Positions 5,505 to 6,491 of a stretch of 6,491 nucleotides of DNA are shown one piece after another. How positions within the stretch are numbered: the first letter of the stretch is position 1; every line of letters begins with the position of its first letter. The notes beneath the pieces are model-generated. The model was not told the DNA's origin, made no database searches, and saw only the letters and a program-made list of their open reading frames with translations. Source of the stretch: Candidatus Sumerlaeota bacterium. GTDB lineage: Bacteria > Sumerlaeota > Sumerlaeia > MWCT01 > JAGHBZ01. Location of the stretch: NCBI GenBank assembly GCA_021160705.1, contig JAGHBZ010000404.1:1-6491 (forward strand). Reading direction: 5' to 3'. A program made the position numbers and the translations under genes.

Positions 5505-6491
5505 ATGAATTCATCAAGGACATACGGTGCTGGATTTACTCTGTTAGAGTTGCTAATGGTAATTGTGATGATAGCTATACTCGCAGCTTTAGCGGTTCCT
5601 AATTTTTTGGAGGCACAGCTAAGGTCAAAAATCGCCCACACTGTGCAAAGTCAACAGTTTGTCGCACTGGCGCTGGAGAGTTATTTTGCAGATAACGGTA
5701 AATATCCAGAGGTTCCTCCTTTAATAAAATCCAAAGACCAGCCAGTCTGCGAAGAAGTTCTCATACCTCTAAACATACCTAAGAAAGAATGGGGGGGTAA
5801 TATTCCTTCAGGATTAACACAGAAACCCGAGGAGGTGGGTGTTCCTCCAGAGTTAATAGCAGAGTTTATGTTTGAAGAGGGGAGTGAAACATACTTTGTC
5901 CCTCCACCAGAAGCAGGAGCGAAGTCAGCTCCTAAGAGACCCCGAGAACGATTTCCGGAGCTCCAGGTGAGCGACCGTATATCCACAGCCACTGCAAAAG
6001 AACTCCAGGAGAAAATCAAAACGATTAACTCCTGGGCAGAATATTTCTGCTATCTGGATGAACTTCGTCAGTATCTTATAATCACGCCAGAAACAGTAAA
6101 GTCTGAATTTTCCAATATTGATGTTTCTGAAGAAGGCAAACAATCTTTATTAAATAGACGTGATGAGTTATTCCGTTTATCGGTTTTTGCATATCGGGAT
6201 GACATCTACCGAGCACAACAGCTCCCGGAGTATGTGTTCAAAACTAAAGTAATAAATCAAAATATGTATTCTTATGCGCTCTACGCATTGACCACCCCAG
6301 TAGCTTATATTGCCACCGAGTATTTAAAAGATAGATTTATATGGCGTAAGATGAGTTCATATTGTTACCTTAATTTTACTCAGGTCAACAAGAAGGGACT
6401 TCACATAAACAGCGCTGGACAAACTATGCTCTATGCGATAATTTCTGCTGGTCCGGACACTAAAATTGATTTTCTGAACACTCTCCAGCCG
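5505..6491 (+). CDS. GspG-like pilin, unusually large (3' end beyond window)
   Basis: The frame from ATG 5505 stays open for 329 codons to the window edge, so the C-terminus is missing. The N-terminus is a canonical prepilin: leader 'MNSSRTYGAG', cleavage after G10, 'FTLLELLMVIVMIAILAALA' (11-30) with Glu at +5 (E15), then 'VPNFLEAQLRSKIA' (31-44) and 'ALESYFADNGKYPEV' (56-70), typical of GspG-type major pseudopilins. The C-terminal part has 'YALTTPVAYI' (260-269) and 'SAGPDTKID' (314-322), resembling the GspG C-terminal domain of several poorly cultivated bacterial groups. Between these lie about 185 residues not found in ordinary GspG (about 140-150 aa), with a proline-rich stretch 'YFVPPPEAGAKSAPKRPRE' (123-141) and charged, probably helical sequence (about 150-240). 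The 'DRF' at 276-278 stands where 'DPF' is usual. It is probably the main filament subunit or a modified pseudopilin. No clear Shine-Dalgarno site is seen; it starts 5 nt after the previous stop. Confidence 0.85.
   Translation, partial: MNSSRTYGAGFTLLELLMVIVMIAILAALAVPNFLEAQLRSKIAHTVQSQQFVALALESYFADNGKYPEVPPLIKSKDQPVCEEVLIPLNIPKKEWGGNIPSGLTQKPEEVGVPPELIAEFMFEEGSETYFVPPPEAGAKSAPKRPRERFPELQVSDRISTATAKELQEKIKTINSWAEYFCYLDELRQYLIITPETVKSEFSNIDVSEEGKQSLLNRRDELFRLSVFAYRDDIYRAQQLPEYVFKTKVINQNMYSYALYALTTPVAYIATEYLKDRFIWRKMSSYCYLNFTQVNKKGLHINSAGQTMLYAIISAGPDTKIDFLNTLQP
5791..5797 (+). repeat. G7 homopolymer inside the GspG-like gene
   Basis: Seven consecutive G lie at codons 96-98 (W96, G97, G98). 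Gaining one G turns the following bases into TAA at codon 99; losing one G gives TAA at codon 104. The tract is short for a classical phase-variable run, but every single-base change ends the protein soon after. Confidence 0.6.

Noticed and set aside
5681..6143. Two minus-strand frames of 112 and 72 codons opposite the GspG-like gene
   Set aside because: Both are antisense shadows. The plus-strand frame here is continuous from a perfect prepilin N-terminus to a GspG-type C-terminus.

Overview
The window holds two transcription units that diverge from a roughly 300-bp intergenic region (1373-1670). On the minus strand (44-1372) is a complete NCS2-family purine-base permease. On the plus strand, from 1671 to the window's right edge, is a tightly packed six-gene cluster encoding parts of a type IV pilus / type II secretion-like (type IV filament) machine.

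The plus-strand order is: two different T2SF-domain inner-membrane platform proteins (GspF/PilC-like, 483 and 349 aa), then four proteins with class III (prepilin-type) N-termini: a GspI/PilV-like minor pilin, a GspJ/PilW-like minor pilin, a PilX/GspK-like minor pilin without Glu at +5, and a large GspG-like pilin that is still open at the window end. Junctions are +11, -4, -11, -4 and +5 nt, so the six genes almost certainly form one translationally coupled operon. The likely jobs are: the platform proteins work with an ATPase to extract pilins from the membrane, the three minor pilins prime or cap the filament, and the GspG-like protein is the candidate main subunit. No ATPase (GspE/PilB), prepilin peptidase (PilD/GspO) or secretin is present, so these must lie elsewhere or downstream.

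The intergenic region has no convincing gene. It carries a good sigma70-like promoter for the permease (minus strand), a perfect TATAAT hexamer and an extended -10 candidate facing the pilus operon, and several short perfect inverted repeats.

The host is a bacterium using sigma70-like promoters and purine-rich Shine-Dalgarno sites. Pairs of GspF-like proteins, and GspG-like pilins with a C-terminal 'TTPVAYI ... GPD' signature, are to my knowledge common in poorly cultivated diderm lineages (Planctomycetota, Omnitrophota, Sumerlaeota, WOR-3-type candidate phyla). Placement in that broad group is an inference; nothing in the window fixes the phylum.

The most unusual points are: (1) an apparent membrane insertion inside the first T2SF domain of the 483-aa protein; (2) a GspG-like pilin with about 185 extra residues between its N-terminal and C-terminal signatures; (3) a G7 tract in that pilin gene where a one-base change in either direction gives a stop within 8 codons; and (4) an ambiguous start for the first operon gene, where the only strong Shine-Dalgarno site lies inside the annotated frame.
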